Below are positions 18,668-29,419 of a stretch of 64,000 nt of DNA, in pieces. The notes beneath the pieces are model-generated. The model saw nothing but the letters and a program-made list of their open reading frames with translations. It searched no databases and was not told where the DNA came from. The position numbers and the translations under genes are program-made. This DNA comes from Pseudomonas sp. KBW05 (GTDB lineage: Bacteria; Pseudomonadota; Gammaproteobacteria; Pseudomonadales; Pseudomonadaceae), in NCBI RefSeq assembly GCF_003852405.1, contig NZ_QAJM01000007.1:388116-452115 (forward strand), read 5' to 3'. Every line of letters starts with the position of its first letter. Position 1 is the first letter of the stretch.

Positions 18668-20629
18668 TCAGACGCGGAAGGCCTGGACAGCGGTGTTGAG
18701 CTGCCCGCCGAGTACCAACAGATGTTCGCCCTGGCTACGGCCCTGGCCAATTCTCAGCAGATTGTCTTCACCGAGCTGATGAATCCGCTCACTGTTGTCA
18801 CGAATTTCACTCACTGCGCCACTCTGCTGCGCCGTCACATCGGCAATGCGCACCGCCGTCTCGGAAATGGTCTGGATCGCCCCGACGATTTCATCCAGCG
18901 CGCCGTCGGCCGCTTGCGCTTGCTGGGCGGTGGCTTCGGCGTGTTCGACCTGGGCGCGCATGCCTTGCACCGATTGGTGCGCGGCGGTTTGCAGGCCGGC
19001 GATCAGGGTCTGGATCTCGGCGGTAGCGCCCGCCGTGCGCTGGGCCAGGGAGCGCACTTCGTCGGCGACGACGGCAAAGCCACGTCCGGCTTCACCGGCG
19101 CGCGCGGCTTCAATGGCGGCGTTGAGCGCCAGCAGGTTGGTCTGGTCGGCAATCGAGCGGATCACCGTCAGGACGCCGCCGATGGTGGCGGATTCTTCGG
19201 CGAGTTTCTCGATCATCTGCGCGTTTTGCTGCACTTCACCCACCAGGGCGTGCAACCCGGTGAGGCTCAGACCGATCACCCGTTGGCCCTGTTCCACGGC
19301 GTCACCAGCGCTGCGGCTGGCGCCTGCGGCCTGGCTGGCATCGCCGGCCACCTGTTGAATGGTCGCTTCGAGTTCGCCTAGGGAGTCGCGGATCTGCGCG
19401 GTGTCGCCGGCCTGGCGCTCGGCGCCGTCATGCAGGCCGCTGCTCAGCTCGGCGAGGGCGCGGCTGCTGCCGGCGACTTCCTCGGCATTGCCGCGAATGG
19501 TGCCCACCAACGCCACCAGATAGGCGCGCAAGCGGTTCAGGGAGGCTTCGATGTCGTGCAATTCGCGGTTGGTCTTGCCCAGGGCGATCGGTTGGCTGAA
19601 GTCGCCTTCGGCCCAGGTGGACAGCGCTGGCGCCAGGTTGGTCAGCACGCGCGCCAAACGGCGTTGCAGGGTGTCGATCAGCAGCGCGATCAGCAGGATC
19701 AGGCCGATCATCACGCCTTGCATCACCCGCACTTCGCCCTGGATCTTGCCGTGTTGCGCCCGCACCACCGGCTCCAGGCCGGCGATGGCTTGCTGCACGG
19801 CGTTGATTTTCAGGTGGGTGCTGGCGGCGAGGTCGGCGCGTTGCTGGATTTGTTCGCGGGTGCGCTTGAGTTCGGCGGGGTAGCGGGTCAGCAGGCTGTT
19901 GAGTTCGCGCTTGAGGTCGACGGCGGTGTCCTGGGCTTCGGCTTTTTCGCTGTTTTCCAGGCCCATCAAGGCGGAAAAGTCGTCGGCGCTGGACTCGGCG
20001 CTGGCCTTCACACCGAGCAGCGGCAGTTGCTCCAGCACATCAGCCTGGCTGCGGATATTGCCGACTTCACGTTCCACATCATCCGCCAGCTCGGCGCGGC
20101 CGCTGCTGACCAGCTTGTCGCGGGCCAGGGACAGCTTGCCCAGGTGCTGCGACGCAGCCAGTAGCGGCGGCAGGTAGCGCGCCGCGTCCGGGGAGTTCAC
20201 GCCGAGGGCGTATTGGCCCAGTTGCTCCAGGTTCGCGCCCAGCTCGCGTTCGGCTTGCAGCAGCAAGGCTTGCGGGTCGCCAGCCAGCTTGCCGGCGGCG
20301 AGCAGTTCGGTCTTGCCGAAGGTGTCCAGGTCGGCAAGGCTCGGGCGCAGGTTTTGCGCGAGGTCGGCGGGCAGTTCATCCAGATGCTGTAGCAGGCTTT
20401 CCAGGCTTTGGCTGGCGCTGCTCAAGCGCAGGGCGTCGCCGCTGGCGAGGTAGTCGTCGATATTGCGTGCGGCCTGGTTCTGGAAGGTCTGGGACAGGCC
20501 CAGGTAGCGCTCCATCAACAAATACGGGCGCTCCAGTGCCCGTTGCGACCACCAGAGTGTCGCCCCGAGCGCTAGGCACACGGCCACCAGCAGAAGGGTA
20601 TTGAGATTGGTCAGCAGCTTCAGGCGCAT
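18668..20629 (-). CDS. Methyl-accepting chemotaxis protein, CtpL-like by position
   Basis: A 653-residue inner-membrane chemoreceptor. TM1 is at about residues 7-30 ([19 protein letters not shown]). A long, mostly helical periplasmic domain runs to about residue 300, TM2 ([17 protein letters not shown]) and a HAMP linker follow, and the cytoplasmic signalling hairpin has its tip at [20 protein letters not shown] near residue 505. It occupies the place of ctpL (PA4844), described in P. aeruginosa as a phosphate and aromatic-compound taxis receptor; the ligand here is not deducible. The ATG at 20629 was chosen over a TTG four codons upstream. No C-terminal CheR-binding pentapeptide is seen. Confidence 0.88.
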   Translation of the reverse strand: MRLKLLTNLNTLLLVAVCLALGATLWWSQRALERPYLLMERYLGLSQTFQNQAARNIDDYLASGDALRLSSASQSLESLLQHLDELPADLAQNLRPSLADLDTFGKTELLAAGKLAGDPQALLLQAERELGANLEQLGQYALGVNSPDAARYLPPLLAASQHLGKLSLARDKLVSSGRAELADDVEREVGNIRSQADVLEQLPLLGVKASAESSADDFSALMGLENSEKAEAQDTAVDLKRELNSLLTRYPAELKRTREQIQQRADLAASTHLKINAVQQAIAGLEPVVRAQHGKIQGEVRVMQGVMIGLILLIALLIDTLQRRLARVLTNLAPALSTWAEGDFSQPIALGKTNRELHDIEASLNRLRAYLVALVGTIRGNAEEVAGSSRALAELSSGLHDGAERQAGDTAQIRDSLGELEATIQQVAGDASQAAGASRSAGDAVEQGQRVIGLSLTGLHALVGEVQQNAQMIEKLAEESATIGGVLTVIRSIADQTNLLALNAAIEAARAGEAGRGFAVVADEVRSLAQRTAGATAEIQTLIAGLQTAAHQSVQGMRAQVEHAEATAQQAQAADGALDEIVGAIQTISETAVRIADVTAQQSGAVSEIRDNSERIHQLGEDNLLRIGQGRSQGEHLLVLGGQLNTAVQAFRV

Positions 20630-20682
20630 GCGTGGTTTCAACCGACAGCAAAAGGTAAGTGCCTGAAGTTATTGCGTTTTCA

Positions 20683-22353
20683 TTACAAGGTTATGACGGT
20701 ATCAGTGGAATCTGGTGAAAAGGTGGCACTTTGCTTTGGCGTGCGCGCAGCCTGTACCCGGTTGCGTCCGGCGTGCTTGGCACGGTACAGCGCCTCGTCG
20801 GCCTGGGCGGCCATCATCAGGCTGTCGGAATCATCGCACAGCTCCACCAGACCGGCGCTGAAGGTGCACCACAGGTCCTGCGGCTGGGCCGGGTAGTGAA
20901 TTTCGGCAAAGCGCCCACGGATTTCATCCAGAACCTTGCAGGCCGATTCCAGGTCGGTGTCCGGCATGACGATGGCAAACTCTTCGCCACCGTAGCGCCC
21001 GATGTAATCGGTCTTGCGCAGCCGCTGCTTGAGAAACAGCGCCAGGCTCTTGATCACGCGGTCGCCCATGGGGTGGCCGTGGCTGTCATTGACCCGCTTG
21101 AAGTGGTCGATGTCGAGCATGGCAAAGCTCAACGGCTTGTTTTCGCGGCGCGCGCGGAAGCTGCAGTCTTCGAGCAATTGCAGGATGTGGGTGTGGTTGT
21201 ACAGGCCGGTCAGGCTGTCGCGCACCATCCGCGCCTTGAGGTGGCGGGCACGGGCAGCGCGGTTGCGCACCGTGGTGATCAGGTGGCGCGGCTTGATCGG
21301 CTTGGTGAGGAAGTCGTCGCCGCCTTCGCTCATGGCGTCCAGCTGTTTGTCCAGGTCGTCTTCGGCCGACAGGTAGATGATCGGCACGCTGACGTAGCGG
21401 TCGTTGTGGCGGATCACCTTGGCCAGTTCGGTACCGGTACAGGCTGGCATATACATGTCGAGGATGATCAGGTCGGGCTGGAAGTCGGCCAGCTCGGCCA
21501 TGGCCTGGATCGGCTCGATCAGCGTGCGGGTGACGATGCCGGCACTGTTGAGCAGCCGCTCGGTGTGCAGCGCCTGGGCCCGCGAGTCGTCGATGATCAG
21601 CACTTTATAGGGTTCGTACTGGGCGACGCAGGTGAGCACTTCGATCTTTTCCAGCAGGCTGGAGGCTTCCAGGGTGCCGGTGAGGAACTCCTGGCCGCCG
21701 GCGCGCACGGCGGCGAGGCGGGTCGGGGTGTCGGTTTCGTGCAGGCTGAAAAACAGCAGCGGCAGCTTTTGCTCCAGGCCTTCCTGGGCTTCGGCGGCGA
21801 GTTGCAGGCCCAGCCCAGGGCCGCAGAAGTCCACGTCCATGACGATGGCCGAGGGCAAGCGTTCGGCCATCGACGCACGAAACGCCGCCACACTGTCCAG
21901 GGACTGGGCGCTCATGCCAAAAAATTCCAGCTGCTTGGCCAGGCGCTCGGCGCGGTCGTGATCGGCAAGCATCACGTAGATCGGCTTGCGCATCGGCGGC
22001 AGGAAGGTTTGTTCCAGCTGGTCGCCCTGGCGCAGGCCGGTGCGCGACAGGCGCTGCATCAAGCGATTGAGTTCGGTGATCAACTGGCTGCTCAGGCGGC
22101 CACGGTTTTCGTCCACCAGCTTGAGCGACTCGCCGATATGCCGGGCCAACTGGCCGTGCTCGGGTTGTTCGAAACGCTCGGCAAAACGCAGCAGGCGCAG
22201 GTTGGCCTCGCTGAGTTCGGAGAGGTCGGCGTTGGACCATTCACTGCGTTGCAGGCGCTGCCAGATCTCAAGAATTTGACGTGCCTGATGAATTACCCGC
22301 TGGGCAAAATGGTGCTTGAGACGCTCACGGCTGGGGTCTTCTGGCTCGGTCAT
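20683..22353 (-). CDS. gcbA: GcbA-type response-regulator diguanylate cyclase
   Basis: Makes the second messenger c-di-GMP. The 556 residues contain an N-terminal helical region, a first receiver-like domain (from about 128, MLADHDRAERLAKQ), a second receiver from about 250 (VLIIDDSRA, acceptor in IILDMYMPA), and a GGDEF domain (about 378-545) with an intact active site GGEEF near 454 preceded by an RxxD inhibitory site (RKTD, five residues upstream). It is therefore predicted active and product-inhibited. The architecture and neighbours match GcbA, which promotes surface attachment in P. fluorescens and P. aeruginosa. Convergent or divergent partners are not coupled; the 280-base gap to the next gene holds no further gene. 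Confidence 0.88.
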   Translation of the reverse strand: MTEPEDPSRERLKHHFAQRVIHQARQILEIWQRLQRSEWSNADLSELSEANLRLLRFAERFEQPEHGQLARHIGESLKLVDENRGRLSSQLITELNRLMQRLSRTGLRQGDQLEQTFLPPMRKPIYVMLADHDRAERLAKQLEFFGMSAQSLDSVAAFRASMAERLPSAIVMDVDFCGPGLGLQLAAEAQEGLEQKLPLLFFSLHETDTPTRLAAVRAGGQEFLTGTLEASSLLEKIEVLTCVAQYEPYKVLIIDDSRAQALHTERLLNSAGIVTRTLIEPIQAMAELADFQPDLIILDMYMPACTGTELAKVIRHNDRYVSVPIIYLSAEDDLDKQLDAMSEGGDDFLTKPIKPRHLITTVRNRAARARHLKARMVRDSLTGLYNHTHILQLLEDCSFRARRENKPLSFAMLDIDHFKRVNDSHGHPMGDRVIKSLALFLKQRLRKTDYIGRYGGEEFAIVMPDTDLESACKVLDEIRGRFAEIHYPAQPQDLWCTFSAGLVELCDDSDSLMMAAQADEALYRAKHAGRNRVQAARTPKQSATFSPDSTDTVITL

Positions 22354-22633
22354 ATCCTGACTACTAGTTAGGCTGCATGCTGAGGTCGAACTGATGGCTC
22401 TATGCTAGCACCTCTTTTCTGTTACATGAGTGTCATGCGTCAATTAACTGCGAGACTTATGCATTCAATTTTTGACTCAAGGGTCGCGCAGCGCGAAAAG
22501 CGTGCATCCTCTATAGTGCTTGCGCTAAAAGCCCCGCGCCGACGGGCACGATGGGGTAGGGTTGTGGTCGGAGTGTTTGAACGCACCCGGACTATAGACG
22601 TGCATGAACTCAAGTGATTGAAAGGATATCGCC

Positions 22634-23701
22634 ATGCTGGACTGGAAAAACCGTGCAGACAGTGCCAAAGGCCCCGCTCCTGAGCCCAAGTCGGCCAACC
22701 GCAGCTACTTTCGCACCCTGCTGATGAGCCGCGCCGTGCTCAGCCTGCTGGGCTTGTACCTGTTGGTCACCGGTGGCCTGGGGTGGTACTGGAGCGAAGA
22801 ACCGGTGTTGTTTCCGGTCCAGCAAAACGCGCAGATTGCCGCCGAGAAGGAAGGCAAGCAGATGGTGGTGGGCTATACCACCGTCGAAACCCTCAAGACC
22901 GTGGTCGGCACCTTGCTGAACAAACCCGGTGGTTATATTTCCAACGACCGTTTCCCGCCTGGCCTGTGGATGGACAACATGCCGAGCTGGGAATACGGCG
23001 TGCTGGTGCAGGTCCGCGACCTGACCCGTGCCCTGCGTAAAGACTTCGCCCGCTCCCAGTCGCAGTCGGCCGAAGACGCGGACCTGGCCAAGGCCGAGCC
23101 ACGCTTCAACTTCGACAACAAGAGCTGGGTGCTGCCGTCCAGCGAGTCGGAATATCAGGAAGGCATCAATTCCCTGAGCCGCTATGAAGCGCGCCTGTCC
23201 GACCCGAACCAGCGCGGCGCGCTGTTCTATGCCCGCGCCGACAACCTCAACAACTGGCTCGGTGACGTGGCGACCCGCCTGGGTTCGCTGTCGCAGCGCC
23301 TGTCGGCCAGCGTCGGCCGGGTCAAATTGAACACCGCACTGAAAACCGAAGCCCTGGCGCCGGGTGAAGTGCCGCAGGTCGATGAAGAAGTGGTGGAAAC
23401 CCCATGGATGCAGATCGACAACGTGTTCTACGAAGCCCGTGGCCAGGCCTGGGCGTTGTCCCACCTGTTGCGCGCCATCGAAGTCGACTTTGCCGACGTG
23501 CTGGCCAAGAAAAACGCTACGGTCAGCGTGCGCCAGATCATTCGTGAGCTGGAAGCCTCGCAGGAACCGGTATGGAGTCCTATGATTCTTAACGGCAGTG
23601 GCTTCGGTGTACTGGCGAATCATTCGCTGGTGATGGCCAACTATATTTCCCGGGCCAACGCTGCAGTGATCGACTTGCGTCAGCTCCTCAACCAGGGTTG
23701 A
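22634..23701 (+). CDS. DUF2333 family inner-membrane protein
   Basis: A 355-residue protein with one N-terminal transmembrane helix (VLSLLGLYLLVTGGLGWYW, about residues 36-55) and a large periplasmic part, matching DUF2333, a proteobacterial family of unknown function (PA4842 position). Sequence after the helix includes KPGGYISNDRFPPGLWMDN, a conserved family segment. AAGGA lies nine bases before the ATG. Its TGA overlaps the ATG of the NUDIX gene (TGATG), so the two are coupled. Confidence 0.85.
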   Translation: MLDWKNRADSAKGPAPEPKSANRSYFRTLLMSRAVLSLLGLYLLVTGGLGWYWSEEPVLFPVQQNAQIAAEKEGKQMVVGYTTVETLKTVVGTLLNKPGGYISNDRFPPGLWMDNMPSWEYGVLVQVRDLTRALRKDFARSQSQSAEDADLAKAEPRFNFDNKSWVLPSSESEYQEGINSLSRYEARLSDPNQRGALFYARADNLNNWLGDVATRLGSLSQRLSASVGRVKLNTALKTEALAPGEVPQVDEEVVETPWMQIDNVFYEARGQAWALSHLLRAIEVDFADVLAKKNATVSVRQIIRELEASQEPVWSPMILNGSGFGVLANHSLVMANYISRANAAVIDLRQLLNQG

Positions 23702-24240
23702 TGATGGACGCTACTCAAAAAGAGGCCGCGCACCGTGCGGCCTCTGATGCTGAACTGATCTGCTGGGTTGACGAGGAGGACAAGCTCCTCGGTCACCTGG
23801 TCCGGTCCGACCTGCGCCAGCGCGGCCTTATCGGCCGTTGCACCTTTATCTTCCTGTTCAACTCCCAAGGCGAGCTGTGTGTGCATCGGCGCACCCTGAG
23901 CAAAGCCATGTACCCCGGCTTCTGGGACACGGCGGCGGGTGGGATGGTGGCGGCGGGGGAGAGTTATGCCGGTTCGGCGGCCCGCGAACTGGAAGAAGAG
24001 CTTGGTGTGGCAGGGGTCGAGTTGGTCGAGCATGACCACTTTTACTTCGCTGACGGCGACAGCCGGCTCTGGTGCCGATCCTACTCTGCCGTGTGGGACG
24101 GGCCCCTGCGTTTGCAGCCCGAAGAAGTCATGGAAGCACGCTTTTTGCCCCTCGAAACGGTCCTTCAGGAAGCTGAACAAAAGCCCTACTGCCCGGACGC
24201 CCAGGAAGGCTTGCGCCGCTATCTGGCCCTGCGTCGCTAA
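23701..24240 (+). CDS. NUDIX hydrolase (YfcD-like)
   Basis: A 179-residue pyrophosphohydrolase. The NUDIX box is complete near residues 80-102 (GGMVAAGES through ARELEEELG, fitting GX5EX7REUXEEXGU). The N-terminal segment DAELICWVDEEDKLLG and HRRTLSKAMYPGFWDTAAGG resemble the YfcD/IPP-isomerase-like subgroup. The substrate cannot be predicted. Translationally coupled to the DUF2333 gene by a TGATG overlap. Confidence 0.9.
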   Translation: MMDATQKEAAHRAASDAELICWVDEEDKLLGHLVRSDLRQRGLIGRCTFIFLFNSQGELCVHRRTLSKAMYPGFWDTAAGGMVAAGESYAGSAARELEEELGVAGVELVEHDHFYFADGDSRLWCRSYSAVWDGPLRLQPEEVMEARFLPLETVLQEAEQKPYCPDAQEGLRRYLALRR

Positions 24241-24261
24241 AGTTGCATAAATTGGCGCGTT

Positions 24262-24300
24262 TTGGCCCTTAGCAAGTCGGCTTTTTGCCGTTACACTGCG
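24262..24300 (+). promoter_or_regulatory. Possible sigma70 promoter for the sui1-like gene
   Basis: TTAGCA and TACACT are 17 bases apart, each matching its consensus hexamer at four of six positions, ahead of a structured leader of roughly 130 bases. Low confidence. Confidence 0.3.
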
Positions 24301-24353
24301 CGACTTTTCACCCGAGCCGTCTGCTATTAGGAGTAGGCCGGTTCGGTAGCGCT

Positions 24354-24428
24354 GCCCCTGCCTGAGTGGGGCTTCGCGGTCGGTAGTCCCGTTGCGGGTA
24401 CCGATCTGTCTTTGTCCTCCCAAGAGGA
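24354..24428 (+). promoter_or_regulatory. Structured 5' leader of the sui1-like gene with hidden Shine-Dalgarno
   Basis: Three consecutive hairpins can form. GCCCC (24354) pairs with GGGGC (24368). TCGGTA plus CCCG (24380-24391) pairs with CGGG plus TACCGA (24395-24404). TCCTC (24415) pairs with GAGGA (24424-24428) around a CCAA loop. The last arm is the Shine-Dalgarno of the downstream GTG start, so folding would mask it. The arrangement suggests regulated translation, but no known riboswitch or leader class is recognised. Confidence 0.45.
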
Positions 24429-24434
24429 TTGCCG

Positions 24435-24806
24435 GTGGCCAAAAAAGCCGCATCCTTCGCCGCCCTTGGTGGCCTGGTATTTTCCACCGACGCAGGTCGC
24501 CACTGCCCGGACTGTCGTCAGCCCGTGGATTCGTGTACCTGCAAACAGACCCTGATCCCCGAAGGCGACGGTATTGCCCGCGTACGCCGCGAGAGCAAAG
24601 GCCGTGGCGGCAAGACGGTGACCACCATCACCGGCGTGCCGCTGGCCGAAGAGGCCCTGAAGGAACTCGCCACCACGCTGAAAAAGCGCTGTGGCACCGG
24701 TGGCGCGTTGAAAGACGGCGTCATCGAGATCCAGGGTGATCACGTCGAGCTGCTGTTGGCCGAGCTGATCAAGCTCGGTTACAAGGCCAAGAAGTCCGGC
24801 GGCTGA
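24435..24806 (+). CDS. SUI1/YciH family translation initiation factor-like protein
   Basis: A 123-residue homologue of eIF1/SUI1, called YciH in E. coli. The N-terminal part carries a CPDC..CTC motif that may bind zinc (near residues 25-37), and the C-terminal SUI1 domain starts around residue 45 with RVRRESKGRGGKTVT and ends in LAELIKLGYKAKKSGG. YciH can influence initiation fidelity; its cell role is unsettled. GTG at 24435 (MAKKAASFAALGG) was chosen over TTG at 24429 because the Shine-Dalgarno AGAGGA is properly spaced for it and the family N-terminus is MAKK. Confidence 0.88.
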   Translation: MAKKAASFAALGGLVFSTDAGRHCPDCRQPVDSCTCKQTLIPEGDGIARVRRESKGRGGKTVTTITGVPLAEEALKELATTLKKRCGTGGALKDGVIEIQGDHVELLLAELIKLGYKAKKSGG

Positions 24807-24949
24807 AAGCCTCTTTCCGACCTGTGTCTAAACTCTGTCCTGCGCGTGGGGTCTTACCTCGCACGCAGGCAAATCGTCATTTTCATTCTTTAGACTGCGC
24901 CAGCCTCTGATAGGGGCGGCGCCTTCGACTTCATTTATAGGGGACTTCG

Positions 24950-26863
<1,914 letters not shown>

Positions 26864-26885
26864 ATCGGGTTGATGCAAATCCCCT

Positions 26886-26972
26886 GTGGGAGCGGGCTTG
26901 CTCGCGAAAGCGGTACATCAGTCACACATGTGTTAACTGACCCACCGCTTTCGCGAGCAAGCCCGCTCCCAC
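26886..26972. repeat. REP doublet (REPIN) after speA
   Basis: Symmetrical pair of GTGGGAGCGGGCTTGCTCGC half-sites, 20 bases past the speA stop. It could serve as a 3'-end hairpin for the speA transcript. Confidence 0.94.
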
Positions 26973-27016
26973 ATTTGGGTCCTTGTTTGGCGGTAAATTT
27001 TCGCAGGGACTGAACG

Positions 27017-27910
27017 ATGTCGAGCAAACTCCTGCAAGCATTCACCCTGGCACTCACCGCATTCCTCGCGGCCTGCTCCCCGATCAAAGTGCTCAACGCA
27101 CTCACCCCCTCCAGTACCTTCACCAAAACTTCTTCCATCGCCTACGGCACCGATCCTCGGCAACAGCTCGATATCTACCGACCTGCGCCGGCGATTACCA
27201 ACGCCCCCGTGGTGGTGTTTTTCTACGGTGGCAGCTGGAACAACGGCTCCAAGGATGACTACGGTTTCGTCGGCGAAGCCCTGGCTTCGCGCGGTATCGT
27301 CGTGGTCATCGCCGATTACCGTCTCTACCCGCAGGTGCGTTACCCCGCCTTTCTCCAGGACGGCGCCCAAGCGGTGGCCTGGACCTATCAGCACATCGCT
27401 GACTACGGCGCCGATCCCCAGCAGCTCTATGTGATGGGCCACAGCTCCGGCGCCTACAATGCCTCGATGCTGGCGCTGGATGCGCGCTGGCTGAATGACG
27501 TGGGCTTGTCGCCGGCCCTATTCAAAGGCTGGATCGGCCTGGCCGGGCCCTACGACTTCCTGCCGATTGAAAACCGCGACGTGCGGCCGGTGTTTTTCTT
27601 CCCCGACTCGCCGCCTGAATCCCAGCCAATCAACCACGTGAGTGCCGGCGCGCCACCGAGCCTGTTGATCGCCTCGACGGATGACGACCTGGTCAACCCC
27701 GCGCGCAATACCGGCGGGCTGGCGCAGAAGCTACGCGCGGCAGGCGTGCCGGTGGAAGCGTTTTACTTCGACAAAACCAGCCACGCGACATTGGTGGCCT
27801 CGCTCTCCAGGCCGCTACGTTGGCTGGCGCCGGTGCTGGACCGCGTCACCGCGTTTATCCAAGCCACTGGTCCTGCCGGTTCAAGCGCCAGGCAATCGCC
27901 CACAAAGTGA
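27017..27910 (+). CDS. Alpha/beta-hydrolase lipoprotein (esterase-like)
   Basis: A 297-residue protein with a lipoprotein signal peptide ending in the lipobox LAAC (Cys about residue 20), so it is probably anchored in the outer membrane. The fold is a BD-FAE/carboxylesterase type: oxyanion motif VVVFFYGGSWNNG near residue 65, nucleophile elbow GHSSGAYN near residue 145, Asp in ASTDDDLVNPA near 220, and His in KTSHATLV near 255, so the triad looks complete. The substrate is unknown. The gene end overlaps the convergent MATE gene by 56 bases. Confidence 0.88.
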   Translation: MSSKLLQAFTLALTAFLAACSPIKVLNALTPSSTFTKTSSIAYGTDPRQQLDIYRPAPAITNAPVVVFFYGGSWNNGSKDDYGFVGEALASRGIVVVIADYRLYPQVRYPAFLQDGAQAVAWTYQHIADYGADPQQLYVMGHSSGAYNASMLALDARWLNDVGLSPALFKGWIGLAGPYDFLPIENRDVRPVFFFPDSPPESQPINHVSAGAPPSLLIASTDDDLVNPARNTGGLAQKLRAAGVPVEAFYFDKTSHATLVASLSRPLRWLAPVLDRVTAFIQATGPAGSSARQSPTK

Positions 27911-29192
27911 GGCTGCGCAACGCCATGAACAGCAGGAAGGTGAGCCACAGCCCGTGGTTGCCCAAACCCTGCAACGCCCAGGCGAAAGGCAGCGTCAGCA
28001 ACACCGTCAGCAACATGCCATTGCGCATCTCCCGCGCGCGGGTGGCGCCGATGAACAGGCCATCAAGCAAATAACTCCACACTGCAATCAACGGCAGTAC
28101 CGCCAGGTACGGCAGGTAGCGGTCCGCCGTTTCGCGCACGCTGGGGATGTCGGTCTGCATGGCGATAAACAGGTGCCCGCCGAGCGTGAACAGCAAGGCA
28201 AAACCGACGCTGGCGATCAGCGACCAGCCGCCGGCGACCACCAGTGAGCGCCGCAGCGCCTGGCGGTCGTGAGCGCCGATGGCATGGCCGCACAGGGCTT
28301 CAACCGCGTGGGCCAAACCATCCAAGGCGTGGGCGGTCAGCAACAGGCCGTTGAGCAGCAGCGCGTTGGCCGCCACGGTGGCATCGCCCAAACGTGCGCC
28401 TTGCACGGTGATCATGAAAAACACCGACTGTAACGCGAGGCTGCGGATAAAGATGTCGCGGTTCACCGCGAGCAGTGGGCGCCAGCTCTCCCACAGTTTC
28501 AGCGCAGCCCAGGCGATCTGTCCGGGGTAGGCACGCAGGGCTTTTTGCGTGAGGGCCAGGCCGAGCAGGGCGCCGGTCCATTCGGCGATCACGGACGCCC
28601 GCGCGGAGCCGACCACGCCCCAATCCAGTCCGAGGACGAACCACAGGTTCAGCGCGATATTCACCAGGTTGGTGGTCAGCAGAATCGCCAGCGGCGCGCG
28701 GGCGTTCTGGGTGCCGAGGAACCAGCCGACCAGCGCGTAGCTTGCAAGCGCTGCGGGCAGGCCGAACAGGCGGGTGTGGAAAAAGTCCTGGGTCAGTTGA
28801 TTGAGCTCGGGGGAAGGCTGCATCCATTCAAGGGCCAGATGGCTGAAGGGAATGCCTACCGTGCCCAGCAACATCGCCAGCCCCAGCGCCAGCAGCAGTC
28901 CCTGCAGGAGGATTTGCCGCAACGCCGCGCCATCATTGCGCCCAGCGGCCTGGGCAGCGAAGCCGGTGGAGCCCATGCGCAGGAAGCCCATGGCCCAAGC
29001 CAGGAAGGTGTACAGGCTGGCGCCGACGGCCACGGCGCCCAGCTGGTGGGCGTGGGGCAAGTGGCCGATGACCATGCTGTCTACCAGGGCTACCAATGGC
29101 ACCGAGATGTTCGACAGGATCATCGGCGCGGCCAGGACCCAGACCTTGTGGTGGGTGGGGCGGTGGCGCCAGTCGGTGAGTAGGGTGGGCAT
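27855..29192 (-). CDS. MATE family efflux transporter (DinF-like)
   Basis: A 445-residue membrane protein with about 12 predicted helices in two MATE repeats. The first begins LAAPMILSNISVPLVALVDSMVIGHL (only in part conserved) near residue 20, the second near residue 230 (FIRSLALQSVFFMITVQGAR). Family members export cationic drugs or metabolites using a proton or sodium gradient. The DinF subgroup is suggested by length and N-terminus. The ATG at 29192 was chosen because the upstream extension to 29267 lacks family sequence. Its 3' end overlaps the convergent esterase gene. Confidence 0.9.
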   Translation of the reverse strand: MPTLLTDWRHRPTHHKVWVLAAPMILSNISVPLVALVDSMVIGHLPHAHQLGAVAVGASLYTFLAWAMGFLRMGSTGFAAQAAGRNDGAALRQILLQGLLLALGLAMLLGTVGIPFSHLALEWMQPSPELNQLTQDFFHTRLFGLPAALASYALVGWFLGTQNARAPLAILLTTNLVNIALNLWFVLGLDWGVVGSARASVIAEWTGALLGLALTQKALRAYPGQIAWAALKLWESWRPLLAVNRDIFIRSLALQSVFFMITVQGARLGDATVAANALLLNGLLLTAHALDGLAHAVEALCGHAIGAHDRQALRRSLVVAGGWSLIASVGFALLFTLGGHLFIAMQTDIPSVRETADRYLPYLAVLPLIAVWSYLLDGLFIGATRAREMRNGMLLTVLLTLPFAWALQGLGNHGLWLTFLLFMALRSLTLWAIAWRLNRQDQWLG

Positions 29193-29419
29193 GCGGGCTC
29201 CTCGGGGAGCGGCATTGTAACCATCCCTTAATGCCACCGCAGGACCAATGTGGGAGCTGGCTTCCACAGGGACTCACCTGTGTTTGTGGGATTTGGCTTG
29301 GCATCACGTCCCATCAAGAACCAAACCACCCTCCGTCGGTCAATGTGACCAGCACCTCATCGGCCCCACACAGGCTGATATATAGTTCATCCCTCGGCCC
29401 CTCCCACTACGAGTGCCCC

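Noticed and set aside
24835-24870. Possible terminator after the SUI1-like gene (CCTGCG and CGCAGG arms)
   Set aside because: The stem is only six continuous pairs with a long loop and no T-run follows.
29249-29300. Decayed REP-like fragment (GTGGGAGCTGGCTTCC) upstream of the alpha-2-macroglobulin gene
   Set aside because: Only one partial half-site differing from the family; no partner arm, so it was not listed as a repeat.
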